Shown here piece by piece: positions 1 to 8,204 of a DNA stretch of 64,000 nt. The stretch comes from Vulgatibacter incomptus_A (GTDB lineage: Bacteria > Myxococcota > Myxococcia > Myxococcales > Vulgatibacteraceae). Location of the stretch: NCBI GenBank assembly GCA_040391605.1, contig JBEBXK010000013.1, positions 1 to 64,000 of the forward strand. The letters are read 5' to 3'. The position numbers and the translations under genes are program-made. Each line of letters starts with the position of its first letter. The stretch's first letter is position 1. The notes under the pieces were generated by a model. That model searched no databases, was not told where the DNA came from, and was given only the letters and a program-made list of their open reading frames with translations.

Positions 1-90
1 GCGCTCTTCTTGGCTGCTGTCTTCGGCGTGGCGCTCTTCTTGGCTGCTGTCTTCGGCGTGGCGCTCTTCTTGGCTGCTGTCTTCGCCGTG
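1..90. repeat. 30-bp direct tandem repeat inside the fumarase gene
   Basis: Three head-to-tail copies of a 30-bp unit, two identical and the third diverged at its end. Read on the minus strand the unit encodes AAKKSATPKT. There are no spacers, so this is a coding tandem repeat and not a CRISPR array. The number of copies beyond the window edge is unknown. Confidence 0.9.
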
Positions 91-1064
91 CTCCGCTTCG
101 CCGCGGGCATGGAGGCAGGCGCCCGCTTGGTAGCTACAGCCGTCGCGAGGCGGCGCCCGTCCAGGGTCACCTTCGACCCCTTCACCAGCAGCTCTGCCTT
201 TCGATACGCCCAGCACATATAGCTGATCGAGACGAAGAAGCTCGCCGGCACCCGATGACGCGTGCCGATCTTCACACCGAGTACCGTCGTCTCGCCGCCA
301 AAGCCCATGGGGCCGATGTTCAGCCCCTGCAGCGACACCGAGAGTTCGGCCTCCAGCGCGGCCAGGGTGGGATCCGGATTCTCGTCGCCGAGCGCGCGGA
401 AGAGCTGCTCTTTGGACTCGATGTAACTCGTCACCCGATCGCCGCCGACGCCGACGCCCACCGTGCCAGGCGCGCAGCCATATCCCTGCGCCTTCTGCAC
501 CGCGTCGATGATGCAGCGCCGCACCCCGTCGAGGTCGCGGCCTGCGCCGATGCTCTCGTCGGGGAGGGAGTACTGGCCGCCGACGTTCTCGCAGCCGCCG
601 CCCTTCATCATCAGCCGCACCCGCACGCCCTTCTCCTTGCGGGCCTGGAAGTGGATATAGGGCGAGCCCTTGCCGACGTTGTCGCCGGAGTTCACCCCGG
701 TGATCGAGTCGACTGCGTTGGGGCGCAGCCACGATCGCCTGGTCGCCTGGCGGACCGCCGCCACGATCTCCTTCTCGAGGACGTGGGGCGAGTGGTCGGG
801 ACCGTAGTCCACGTAGAAGATCAAGGTCCCGGTGTCCTGGCAGATCGGGGCGCTCGCCTCCCGCGCCGCCTCCACGTTCTCGATCATCAGCTCGAAGGTG
901 GACCAGGCCCGCGAAGTCGGCTCTTCTCGATCCCGCGCGGCAGCCAGGGCGTCCAGCACGTCTTCGGGGAGCCCGGAGGAGGTGTGTCGAATCAGCTCGA
1001 GGAGGTGGGGTCGGAGCGATGCCATCGTGCGCGCGCCTTCGGTTCGAGTTCGAGGGGCTTTCAT
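1..1064 (-). CDS. Class I fumarate hydratase, alpha-type domain, with Lys/Ala-rich tail (partial)
   Basis: Iron-sulfur hydro-lyase of the class I fumarase / L-tartrate dehydratase alpha family (fumarate to malate, TCA cycle, cytoplasm). Visible family motifs: PICQDTGT (a cluster-ligand Cys), ITGVNSGDNVGKGSPY, KGGGCENVGGQYSLPD, and GCAPGTVGVGVGGDR (a second conserved Cys). After the catalytic domain the chain turns into a Lys/Ala/Thr-rich stretch with the decamer AAKKSATPKT repeated, and it runs off the left edge still open. The ATG used has GGGGAG eight bases upstream; a second in-frame ATG 13 codons later (position 1025) is an alternative start. Whether a beta domain follows the basic stretch cannot be seen, so it may be a tail or a linker. 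The repeat is described separately. Confidence 0.85.
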   Translation of the reverse strand, partial: MKAPRTRTEGARTMASLRPHLLELIRHTSSGLPEDVLDALAAARDREEPTSRAWSTFELMIENVEAAREASAPICQDTGTLIFYVDYGPDHSPHVLEKEIVAAVRQATRRSWLRPNAVDSITGVNSGDNVGKGSPYIHFQARKEKGVRVRLMMKGGGCENVGGQYSLPDESIGAGRDLDGVRRCIIDAVQKAQGYGCAPGTVGVGVGGDRVTSYIESKEQLFRALGDENPDPTLAALEAELSVSLQGLNIGPMGFGGETTVLGVKIGTRHRVPASFFVSISYMCWAYRKAELLVKGSKVTLDGRRLATAVATKRAPASMPAAKRSTAKTAAKKSATPKTAAKKSATPKTAAKKS

Positions 1065-1192
1065 ACCGCCCGCTCCCCGATGCATCAACGCTTTCGCGCG
1101 TCGCGCTCGGCCCATCGCTTGCCGCCGGGGAGAGGCGGGCCCCATCTTCCCCGGCGGGCCGGAGCCCCAAGGGCCCGAGGGAGGAGCGATCC

Positions 1193-2230
1193 TTGTCGCT
1201 CGTGAAGGTCGCCGTCCTCACCGGCGGGGGAGATTGCCCCGGCCTGAACGCGGTGATCCGCGCCATCGTCCGGCGAGGCGAGCAGCGGAACCTGGAGATC
1301 ATGGGGATCCGCGATGGCTGGGAGGGGCTCCTGGAGGAGCGTCACGAGCGCCTCACCCGTCAGCGGGTCTCGGGGATCCTCCACCTGGGCGGCACGATCC
1401 TGGGCACCTCGCGCCTCACCCCCTTCGCCGTCCCCGACGGCCCGCAGCGGGTGATCCACAACCTCCGTCGGCAGAGTGTCGGCGCCGTCATCGCCATCGG
1501 CGGCGAGGGCACCCTCTCCATCGCCAGGGAGATGCACGCCCTCGGCGTCCCCATCGTGGGCGTCCCCAAGACCATCGACAACGATCTCGGCGGCACCGAC
1601 TTCACCTTCGGCTTCGACACCGCGGTCTCGATCGCCACCGAGGCCATCGACAGGCTCCACTCCACGGCCGAGTCCCACCAGCGCGCCATCGTGGTGGAGG
1701 TGATGGGCCGCCACGTCGGGTGGATCGCGGCCTACGCGGGGATGGCCGGAGGCGCCGACGCCATCCTGGTCCCCGAGCGTCCCACCCGGATCGAGGACGT
1801 GATCGAGCACGTCCGCCGCCGCCGCCGCGAGGGGAGGAAGTTCTCGATCATCGTCTGCGCCGAAGGGGCCGTCGTGGACCTCGGCCAGGGCGCGAGGATC
1901 ATCTCCCGGGGCAAGGACGATTGGGGCCACGAGAGGTTGGGCGGCGTCGCGCAGGCGGTGGCCGAGGCCATCGAGGCGCGCACCGGCATCGAGAGCCGGG
2001 TCACGGTCCTGGGCTACGTGCAACGAGGCGGCAGCCCCACCGCCGCCGATCGGATCCTCGGCACCCGCTTCGGCGTGATGGCCGCGGATCTGGTGGCGAC
2101 CCGGCAGTGGGGGATGATGGTGGCGCTGCGGGGCAACGAGATCGTCGCGGTCCCATTGGCCGACGCCACCCGCAGCCTCAAGCACCTCGATCCGAAGTTC
2201 TACGAGGTCGCCAGCGTCTTCTTCGGATAG
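1193..2230 (+). CDS. pfkA: 6-phosphofructokinase
   Basis: Phosphorylates fructose 6-phosphate to fructose 1,6-bisphosphate in glycolysis. About 345 residues, a usual length. Motifs: GGGDCPGLN at residues 11-19, GGEGTL at 103-108, PKTIDNDL at 125-132 with the catalytic Asp in TIDND, GTDFTFGFDTA, and EVMGRHVGWIAAYAG near 170. The Gly in GGEGT is the residue associated with ATP use, whereas Lys in PKTIDND is typical of the mixed or pyrophosphate-type clade, so the phosphoryl donor is probably ATP but not certain. Start taken at TTG because GGGAGGAG lies seven bases upstream; a GTG three codons later is possible. It is followed nine bases later by the pseudouridine synthase gene. Confidence 0.92.
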   Translation: MSLVKVAVLTGGGDCPGLNAVIRAIVRRGEQRNLEIMGIRDGWEGLLEERHERLTRQRVSGILHLGGTILGTSRLTPFAVPDGPQRVIHNLRRQSVGAVIAIGGEGTLSIAREMHALGVPIVGVPKTIDNDLGGTDFTFGFDTAVSIATEAIDRLHSTAESHQRAIVVEVMGRHVGWIAAYAGMAGGADAILVPERPTRIEDVIEHVRRRRREGRKFSIIVCAEGAVVDLGQGARIISRGKDDWGHERLGGVAQAVAEAIEARTGIESRVTVLGYVQRGGSPTAADRILGTRFGVMAADLVATRQWGMMVALRGNEIVAVPLADATRSLKHLDPKFYEVASVFFG

Positions 2231-2239
2231 AAGGGCGGG

Positions 2240-3178
2240 GTGAGCGACTACGAAGAGCTTCGCCTCGAGGTCCCGCCCGAGGCGGCGGGCGAGCGCCTCG
2301 ATCGCTTCGCCGCCGCCGCCTCCGGCGAGTCTCGCAGGCGGGTGATGGAGGCCATCGATCGCGGCCTCGTCCGAGTGGACGATCGCCGAGCGAAGAAGGG
2401 GCAGCCCGTGGAGGCCGGACAGGTCGTGCGGCTGCGGCTCCCACGTCTGGGTCAGGGTCCGCTGCCCCAGCCCGAGCTGCCGCTGGCGGTGATCTATGAA
2501 GACCCCGCCTTCGTCGTGGTCTCGAAGCCCAGCGGCGCCCCCACTCATCCCCTGGCGCCGGGGGAGGAGGGCACCCTCGCCAACGCCCTGATCGCCCGCT
2601 ACCCCGAATGCGTCGGCGCCAGCCGCGATCCCAGGGAGGGCGGCGTCGCGCATCGGTTGGACACCGCCACCTCCGGCCTCGTCGTCGCGGCGAGGAGCCG
2701 CCAGGCGTGGGAGGCGCTCCGCTCGCAATTCTCTTCCCGCACCGTCCGCAAGGAGTACCTGGCGCTGGTGGCGGGCGAGCTCGCCCACCCGGTCGAGGTG
2801 GACGCGCCCATCGGCGCCGCGGCCGGCACGCAGCCCAGGCGGATGAAGGTCCTCGAGGATCCTCGCCTGGAAGATAGGCAGGGGGCGCGGGAGGCGCAGA
2901 CCTTCGTGGAGGTCGAGCGGTGCTTCGAGGGATGGGTGCTGGTGCGTTGCACAATTGCTACCGGTGTGATGCATCAGATCCGGGTCCATCTCGCGCATCT
3001 CGGCCTCCCGGTCGCCGGCGACCCCCTCTACGGCGGCGGATCTCCGCCGGGGCTCCAACGCCTCTTCCTCCACGCCACCATGCTGGGCTTCGCTCACCCA
3101 ATCACCGGAGCGCCGCTGCTCTTCGACGCCGAGCTCCCTCCGGAACTCCGGGCGGTCCTCGATCAGCTCTCGAGTTGA
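2240..3178 (+). CDS. RluA/RluD-family RNA pseudouridine synthase
   Basis: Isomerises uridine to pseudouridine in rRNA or tRNA. An N-terminal S4 RNA-binding domain (about residues 15-65, GERLDRF through AGQVVRLR) precedes the catalytic domain. The family signature HRLDTATSGL lies at residues 138-147 with the catalytic Asp at 141. Length of 312 residues fits the RluA family. The GTG start has AAGGGCGGG directly upstream and lies nine bases after the phosphofructokinase stop, so the two are probably cotranscribed. Which member of the family (RluC, RluD or other) and which target uridine cannot be told from the sequence. Confidence 0.9.
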   Translation: MSDYEELRLEVPPEAAGERLDRFAAAASGESRRRVMEAIDRGLVRVDDRRAKKGQPVEAGQVVRLRLPRLGQGPLPQPELPLAVIYEDPAFVVVSKPSGAPTHPLAPGEEGTLANALIARYPECVGASRDPREGGVAHRLDTATSGLVVAARSRQAWEALRSQFSSRTVRKEYLALVAGELAHPVEVDAPIGAAAGTQPRRMKVLEDPRLEDRQGAREAQTFVEVERCFEGWVLVRCTIATGVMHQIRVHLAHLGLPVAGDPLYGGGSPPGLQRLFLHATMLGFAHPITGAPLLFDAELPPELRAVLDQLSS

Positions 3179-3292
3179 TTCGACCGCGGGCCTTCGGTAC
3201 CAATAGGAGAGTCGCTTCACGCTGGATTCCCGGCCGGCGTGAGGGCGCAGTTCGCCGACGCTCATCAGAGCGCTCGGCATGGGAGCCAGCCC

Positions 3293-5533
3293 ATGCACGT
3301 CCGGGATCGCCGCCGCCACCTCCTCCACCAGCTCTTGGGATCGGCCCTGCTCGTCATCGGAGCGGCCTGTGGCGACTCCGGTGGATTCCTGGTCGATCAG
3401 CCCCGGATCGGAGAGATCCGGCTGGAGCCGGCCTCCCTCGACCTGGAGCTCCACGAGAGCATCCAGCTCGAGGCGACCCCGATCAGCACCGAGGGCGCCA
3501 GGCTACAGGGCTTCCAGCTCCGATTCTCCTCTATGGATCCGGAGGTGGCCTCGGTGAGCGTCGACGGGATGGTGAAAGGCCTGCGCCCAGGCGAGACCTC
3601 GGTGGAGGTGGAGTCCGGTGGCAAGAGGGTCCTCGCGCCCGTGCGGGTCTGGGCCCCGCTCCACGAGATCCGGATGGACCCCCCGGAGGCGGCGCCCATC
3701 GTCGGCGAGACGCTGCAGCTCCGCGCGATCGCCTACGACGAGTTCGGCTCGGAGATGGAGGGGCGCCGCTTCATCTGGTCTTCGAGCCGATCGGAGATCG
3801 CCGAAGTGGACGAGGACGGCCTGCTCCGCGCCGTTCGAGCGGGCCCGGTGGTGATCACCGCCTCCGCCGGTGGCCGCAGCGGGATCAGCGAGGTGAATGT
3901 CCGCCCAGGGGTGGCGCAAGTGGTGATCGATCCGCCGGTGGATGAGGTGCGCATCGGCAATCGGACGTTCCTGCGGGCCACCGTCACCGACAGTCGCGGG
4001 CGCATCCTCGAGGATCGAGAGGTGATCTGGACCTCGTCCCAGCCGGAGGTCGCGTCGGTGGATCCGAGCGGCGTGGTCTCGGGGCTCGCCGTGGGTCGGG
4101 ACGTGGAGATCACCGCCGTGGCCGGTGGCGTCAGCGGCAGCGCCATGGTCTCGGTCCTGGACGTCGCCGTGGCGCGGATCGAGATCACACCCTCCGATCC
4201 ATTGATCTTTACAGGTGACGAGCGCCAGCTGACGGCCACCCTCTACGACAAGGACGACAACGTCCTCCTGGGGCGGGAGGTGAAGTGGGAGATCCGCGAC
4301 GTCAACAAGATCGCGGCGATCGATCCTGCGGGGCAGGTGACAGCCCTGCGCCCGGGGCAGGTGACCGTCCACGTCAGCGCCGACAAGATGAACGGCACCG
4401 CCACCGTCTCCGTCCTCCTCCGCCTGGCGACGATCTCCGCCGGCCGGGGCCATAGCTGCGGGCTGAGCCCTGTCGGCCAGGCGTGGTGTTGGGGCAGCAA
4501 CGAAGACGGGCAGCTCGGACATCTGGCGCCGGGCGCGAACGAGACCTCGTATGCGGCGCTGCCGGTGGAGACGGAGCTGAACTTCGCCTCGATCAGCGCC
4601 GGCGGCTGGCATAGCTGCGCCCTCACCGCAGAGGGGGTGGCGTATTGCTGGGGACGAAACGAGCACGGGCAGCTGGGCAACAACTCGACCATCGAGTCCA
4701 TGCGTCCGGTCGCCGTGGAGCTCGGCCTCCGCTTCGACTCGATCTACACCGGCTTGGAGAGCTCCTGTGCCCTGGACCCAGGCGGCGAGGCCTGGTGCTG
4801 GGGCAGGGGCGGGGAGTGGCAGCAGGGCTCGGATGGCATGGAGGATCAGCGGGTGCCCGAGAGGGCCGCGCTGGGGCTGCGCTTTACCTCGATGAGCCTG
4901 GGGCACCACTTCGCCTGTGGCATCGATCGCGACGGCGCCGCCTGGTGTTGGGGCTACAACCTCTATGGCCTCGGCTCGGACAGGTGGGTCCAGTCGCCGA
5001 TCCCGATCGCCGTCGAGGGAGGCCTCGTCTTCGAGACCATCGAAGCGGGTGAGGATCAGATCTGCGGCCTCACCAGAGCCGGAGAGGCGTGGTGCTGGGG
5101 GGACAACTCCAGCGGGCAGCTCGGCAACGATCGCATCGCGGGCTCCGCCAACCTGCCGGAGTATCTCTTCGAGCGCCTGGGCTATCACTCCCGGATCCCA
5201 GTCCCGGTGCTGGGGGGCCACGCCTTCCACTCCCTGGCTGCCGGTGGCGGAGAGGCGTGCGCGGTGGATCTCGACGACGCCCTCTGGTGCTGGGGCCGCA
5301 ACATCGCTGGAGGTCCGCCGGTGGCGCGGCAGCCCTCGCCTCGCGAGCTGGGGATCGCGGGCGTCCGCTCGATCTCGATGGGGCTGACCCATAGCTGCGC
5401 CATCACCGACGGAGGGATCACGTATTGCTGGGGATTCAACACATCGGGTGAGGTCGGTCAGCCAGTCGGCAGCGATGGAAACTACGTCGAGAGCCCCTTG
5501 CGACTCTTCCCGGAGGAGGTGGTGACGCGATGA
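3293..5533 (+). CDS. Lipoprotein with Ig-like repeats and a seven-blade RCC1 propeller
   Basis: The start ATG is followed by a signal peptide (basic RDRRRH, hydrophobic LLGSALLVIGAA) and a lipobox Cys (GAAC), so an outer-membrane lipoprotein is expected. Residues about 30-375 hold roughly four bacterial Ig-like (Big2-type) domains, seen as repeated blocks of the VWSSSDPEVASVD...G.V.G..PG type. From about residue 378 to the end there are seven RCC1-like repeats, each with a (W/Y)CWG core often followed by N..GQLG; seven is the number that closes a beta-propeller. The Cys before each Trp is unusually regular. Its stop overlaps an upstream in-frame ATG of the next gene, a homologue of the same design. 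No enzymatic motif is visible; ligand and function are unknown. Confidence 0.85.
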   Translation: MHVRDRRRHLLHQLLGSALLVIGAACGDSGGFLVDQPRIGEIRLEPASLDLELHESIQLEATPISTEGARLQGFQLRFSSMDPEVASVSVDGMVKGLRPGETSVEVESGGKRVLAPVRVWAPLHEIRMDPPEAAPIVGETLQLRAIAYDEFGSEMEGRRFIWSSSRSEIAEVDEDGLLRAVRAGPVVITASAGGRSGISEVNVRPGVAQVVIDPPVDEVRIGNRTFLRATVTDSRGRILEDREVIWTSSQPEVASVDPSGVVSGLAVGRDVEITAVAGGVSGSAMVSVLDVAVARIEITPSDPLIFTGDERQLTATLYDKDDNVLLGREVKWEIRDVNKIAAIDPAGQVTALRPGQVTVHVSADKMNGTATVSVLLRLATISAGRGHSCGLSPVGQAWCWGSNEDGQLGHLAPGANETSYAALPVETELNFASISAGGWHSCALTAEGVAYCWGRNEHGQLGNNSTIESMRPVAVELGLRFDSIYTGLESSCALDPGGEAWCWGRGGEWQQGSDGMEDQRVPERAALGLRFTSMSLGHHFACGIDRDGAAWCWGYNLYGLGSDRWVQSPIPIAVEGGLVFETIEAGEDQICGLTRAGEAWCWGDNSSGQLGNDRIAGSANLPEYLFERLGYHSRIPVPVLGGHAFHSLAAGGGEACAVDLDDALWCWGRNIAGGPPVARQPSPRELGIAGVRSISMGLTHSCAITDGGITYCWGFNTSGEVGQPVGSDGNYVESPLRLFPEEVVTR

Positions 5534-5604
5534 GATCGTCTCCATCCGGACGAACGCCTTCTCCTTGCCCGTCGCCCCCGGCTCTGTGCGGGACGAAGGG
5601 GCGC

Positions 5605-8049
5605 ATGGGAGCGCGTCGGCGGTGGCTCCCAGCGCTGGTCGGCCTCCTCGCGCTCGCGGCGGGGTGCAAGGACGAGGAGCCTCCTCCCCCTGTCGAAGTG
5701 GAGCTGGTTCAGATCGATCCCGAGACGATCGAGCTCGAGGTAGGCGAGGAGGGGGAGCTCCAGGTCTCCGCCTTCGATGGCGCCGGCAGGCTCCTCGTCG
5801 TTGGGCCGGCGCAGTGGGAGTCCAGCGATCGATCGGTTGCGGAGGTGGGGGAGATGGGAGCGCTCCTCGGATTGGCGCCGGGGGCCGCCACCATCACCGT
5901 TGCCGTGGGAGGCAAGAGCGGCCACGCCGAGGTGCGGGTCATCCCTGCGAAGGTGCGCTCCATCGCCGTGGTGCCGGGGGAGACCACCCTCCTCATCGAC
6001 GAGACCGTTCAGCTCGAGCTCCAGGCCTTCGATGCCCGCGGCGCCGGCTTGGCGGTCGAAGAGATCGAGTGGGGATCCACCAACCACCTCGTCGCCTCGG
6101 TGGACGCCGCCGGCCTGGTCACGGGTCATCGCGTCGGCCCGATCCGCGTGATCGCGTCGGCCGCCGGGCATACGGCGGAGGCGACCGTGCGAGTCCTCGC
6201 GCCGATCTCCGCCCTGGTGATTGCGCCCGCCTCGCTCACCCTGGTGGAGGGCGGGAGCGGTCACCTCGTCGCCAGCTGCTACGCGGGGAGCGAGCGCCTC
6301 GGCCCCGAGCGCTGCCCCCTGCCGGAGTGGTCGTCGGATGCACCGGAGGTGGTGCGGGTCGGCGATGGCGGTGAGCTCCATGCAGCGAGCCCTGGCCAGG
6401 CCCTGGTCTCGGCCCTGCTGGACGGCCTCGTCGGCACGGCGATCGTGCGGGTGACGCCGAAGCCGGTCTCGGTCTACATCGAGCCGAGTCCCCTGATATT
6501 CCAGGTGGAGGCGACCCTGGGCCTGCAGGCGATGGTCGTGGACTCTCGAGGGGGCGTGGAGCGGGGGGTGGGCTGCGCATGGAGCTCGTCGAGCCCCGCC
6601 ATCGCGGCGGTGACCGAGGGAGGCGGCTTGCGGGCCATCGCCGTGGGGACCACCGGGATCGAGGTGGATTGCGGCGGCCTCCTGGGGCAGGAGAGCCTGG
6701 AGGTCCTTCCCCGCGCCGACCTCTCTATCGTCGGCGGCGATCGGGTGGTGGTCGACGAGGAGCCGATCTTCCTCGAGGCCTCGGTGGAGGGCCGCGCTCC
6801 TTCAGGCCCCGTGAGCTGGGAGCTGGTGGATCCCGGCCTGGTGAGCCTGGCCCCTTCCGGCGAGGTGCGCGGCCTGCTGCCGGGGATCGCCCGGATCTTC
6901 GTGACGGCCGAGGGGAGGCGCAAGAGCATCGGCCTCCTCTCGATCCTCCGCTTCGACGAGATCCAATCCGGCACCCATCACCTCTGCGGCATCACCAGCA
7001 GGGAGCGCCGGTTCTGCTGGGGTGATTCACGTTACCAACGACCCGACAATTGGGCGGCGGGGTCGACGCCGATCCCCCATCTCGTTGTCCCCGGCCCGGG
7101 CGACACCCTCTGGCTGGGCGAGGGGCGCACCTACGTCCTCTCGGAGGAGGGCAAGATCTCGGGCTGGGGTGACGCGTCGAGCGGCTGTTTCAGCCTCCCC
7201 CACGATCCGGACGCCATCTACGTCCAGCCGGGCACCGGCTTGAGCGAGCTGCGCCTGGTGGGCATCGCGCCGGGCTATCGCCTCGTCCGCGAGGTCGACA
7301 CCTGCTCCGGGGGGGCCCCACTGCCCTCGCCGATCGTTCGCCGTTGGTCTCATGGCTGCGGGATCGAGGCAGGGGGCAAGGCCTGGTGCTGGGGCGACGG
7401 GACCAACGGACAGCTCGGCGTCGGCGTCGTCTCCTCCATGGGGCCCGGAGGGCCGGTGGAGGTGGAGACCGACGCGCGTTTCGTCGAGATCGCCGCGGCG
7501 CTGACCTCCTCCTGTGGGCGCACCGCCGAGGGGGAGGTGATCTGCTGGGGCCTGGGTGGGCTGGACGGCCCGGCGGGCATCGTCCCCGGTACGAGGCCGG
7601 CGCTGCCCACGACCCTCCCGGGAGGCCGGACCTTCACCTCGTTGGTCGCGGGCAAATTCCACTTCTGCGGCCTCGATCCCTTGGGCGCCGCCTTCTGCTG
7701 GGGCGACAGCCGGGAGGGCGCGCTGGGCGATGGCTCGATGGGCTCCTCCGATTGGCCGGTGCCGGTCGCCGGGGCCCTGAACTTTCGGCAGATCGCTGCC
7801 AGCGATGAGCGGAGCTGCGGCCTCTCCACCGCAGGCGAGGTCTGGTGCTGGGGCAAGGGGACGGCGATCCCGACGAAGGTGGAGTTGGAAGGCAGCTTCA
7901 CCCGCGTGGTGGCAGGCGCCGGCCACGCCTGTGCGCTGCGCAGCGATCGAGTCACCCTCTGTTGGGGCGACAACGATCGCTACCAGCTGGGAGCCACCCA
8001 CCCCGACCTCGGCCTCCCGCCCCAGCCGATCTACCCCGAGTCCCGGTAG
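5605..8049 (+). CDS. Second Ig-like / RCC1-propeller lipoprotein
   Basis: Tandem partner of the preceding gene with the same plan. MGARRRW plus a Leu/Ala stretch ends in the lipobox LAAGC, giving a predicted lipoprotein. About 430 residues of Ig-like repeats (for example WESSDRSVAEV, WGSTNHLVASVD, WSSDAPEVVRV, WSSSSPAIAAV) are followed by seven degenerate RCC1 blades with CWG cores (one has GWG). 814 residues. The ATG chosen has GAAGGGG upstream and gives a clean signal peptide; an ATG 25 codons earlier overlaps the previous stop (ATGA) but would put a Pro/Ser-rich stretch before the signal. The pair probably arose by duplication with strong divergence. Surface binding or adhesion is an inference. 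Confidence 0.83.
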   Translation: MGARRRWLPALVGLLALAAGCKDEEPPPPVEVELVQIDPETIELEVGEEGELQVSAFDGAGRLLVVGPAQWESSDRSVAEVGEMGALLGLAPGAATITVAVGGKSGHAEVRVIPAKVRSIAVVPGETTLLIDETVQLELQAFDARGAGLAVEEIEWGSTNHLVASVDAAGLVTGHRVGPIRVIASAAGHTAEATVRVLAPISALVIAPASLTLVEGGSGHLVASCYAGSERLGPERCPLPEWSSDAPEVVRVGDGGELHAASPGQALVSALLDGLVGTAIVRVTPKPVSVYIEPSPLIFQVEATLGLQAMVVDSRGGVERGVGCAWSSSSPAIAAVTEGGGLRAIAVGTTGIEVDCGGLLGQESLEVLPRADLSIVGGDRVVVDEEPIFLEASVEGRAPSGPVSWELVDPGLVSLAPSGEVRGLLPGIARIFVTAEGRRKSIGLLSILRFDEIQSGTHHLCGITSRERRFCWGDSRYQRPDNWAAGSTPIPHLVVPGPGDTLWLGEGRTYVLSEEGKISGWGDASSGCFSLPHDPDAIYVQPGTGLSELRLVGIAPGYRLVREVDTCSGGAPLPSPIVRRWSHGCGIEAGGKAWCWGDGTNGQLGVGVVSSMGPGGPVEVETDARFVEIAAALTSSCGRTAEGEVICWGLGGLDGPAGIVPGTRPALPTTLPGGRTFTSLVAGKFHFCGLDPLGAAFCWGDSREGALGDGSMGSSDWPVPVAGALNFRQIAASDERSCGLSTAGEVWCWGKGTAIPTKVELEGSFTRVVAGAGHACALRSDRVTLCWGDNDRYQLGATHPDLGLPPQPIYPESR

Positions 8050-8204
8050 GGCGCGAGGGCGCTGACGTCCGCGCCTCGCCCGCGCTCGCTCCGGTGGTGC
8101 AAACGAGCGCGTCCGATGGGACGATCGCTCCAGCGCCTCACCATGGGGCCCTGGGGCAGGATCGTCGCAAAAGGATGAGAGCCGGAGCGCCTCGGAAGGG
8201 GATC

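Noticed and set aside
1..90. Three 30-bp repeats considered as a CRISPR array.
   Set aside because: The repeats abut with no spacers and lie in frame within the fumarase gene.
1085..3454. A 789-codon open frame on the minus strand opposite phosphofructokinase and the pseudouridine synthase.
   Set aside because: Same shadow type; the plus-strand genes carry full catalytic motifs.
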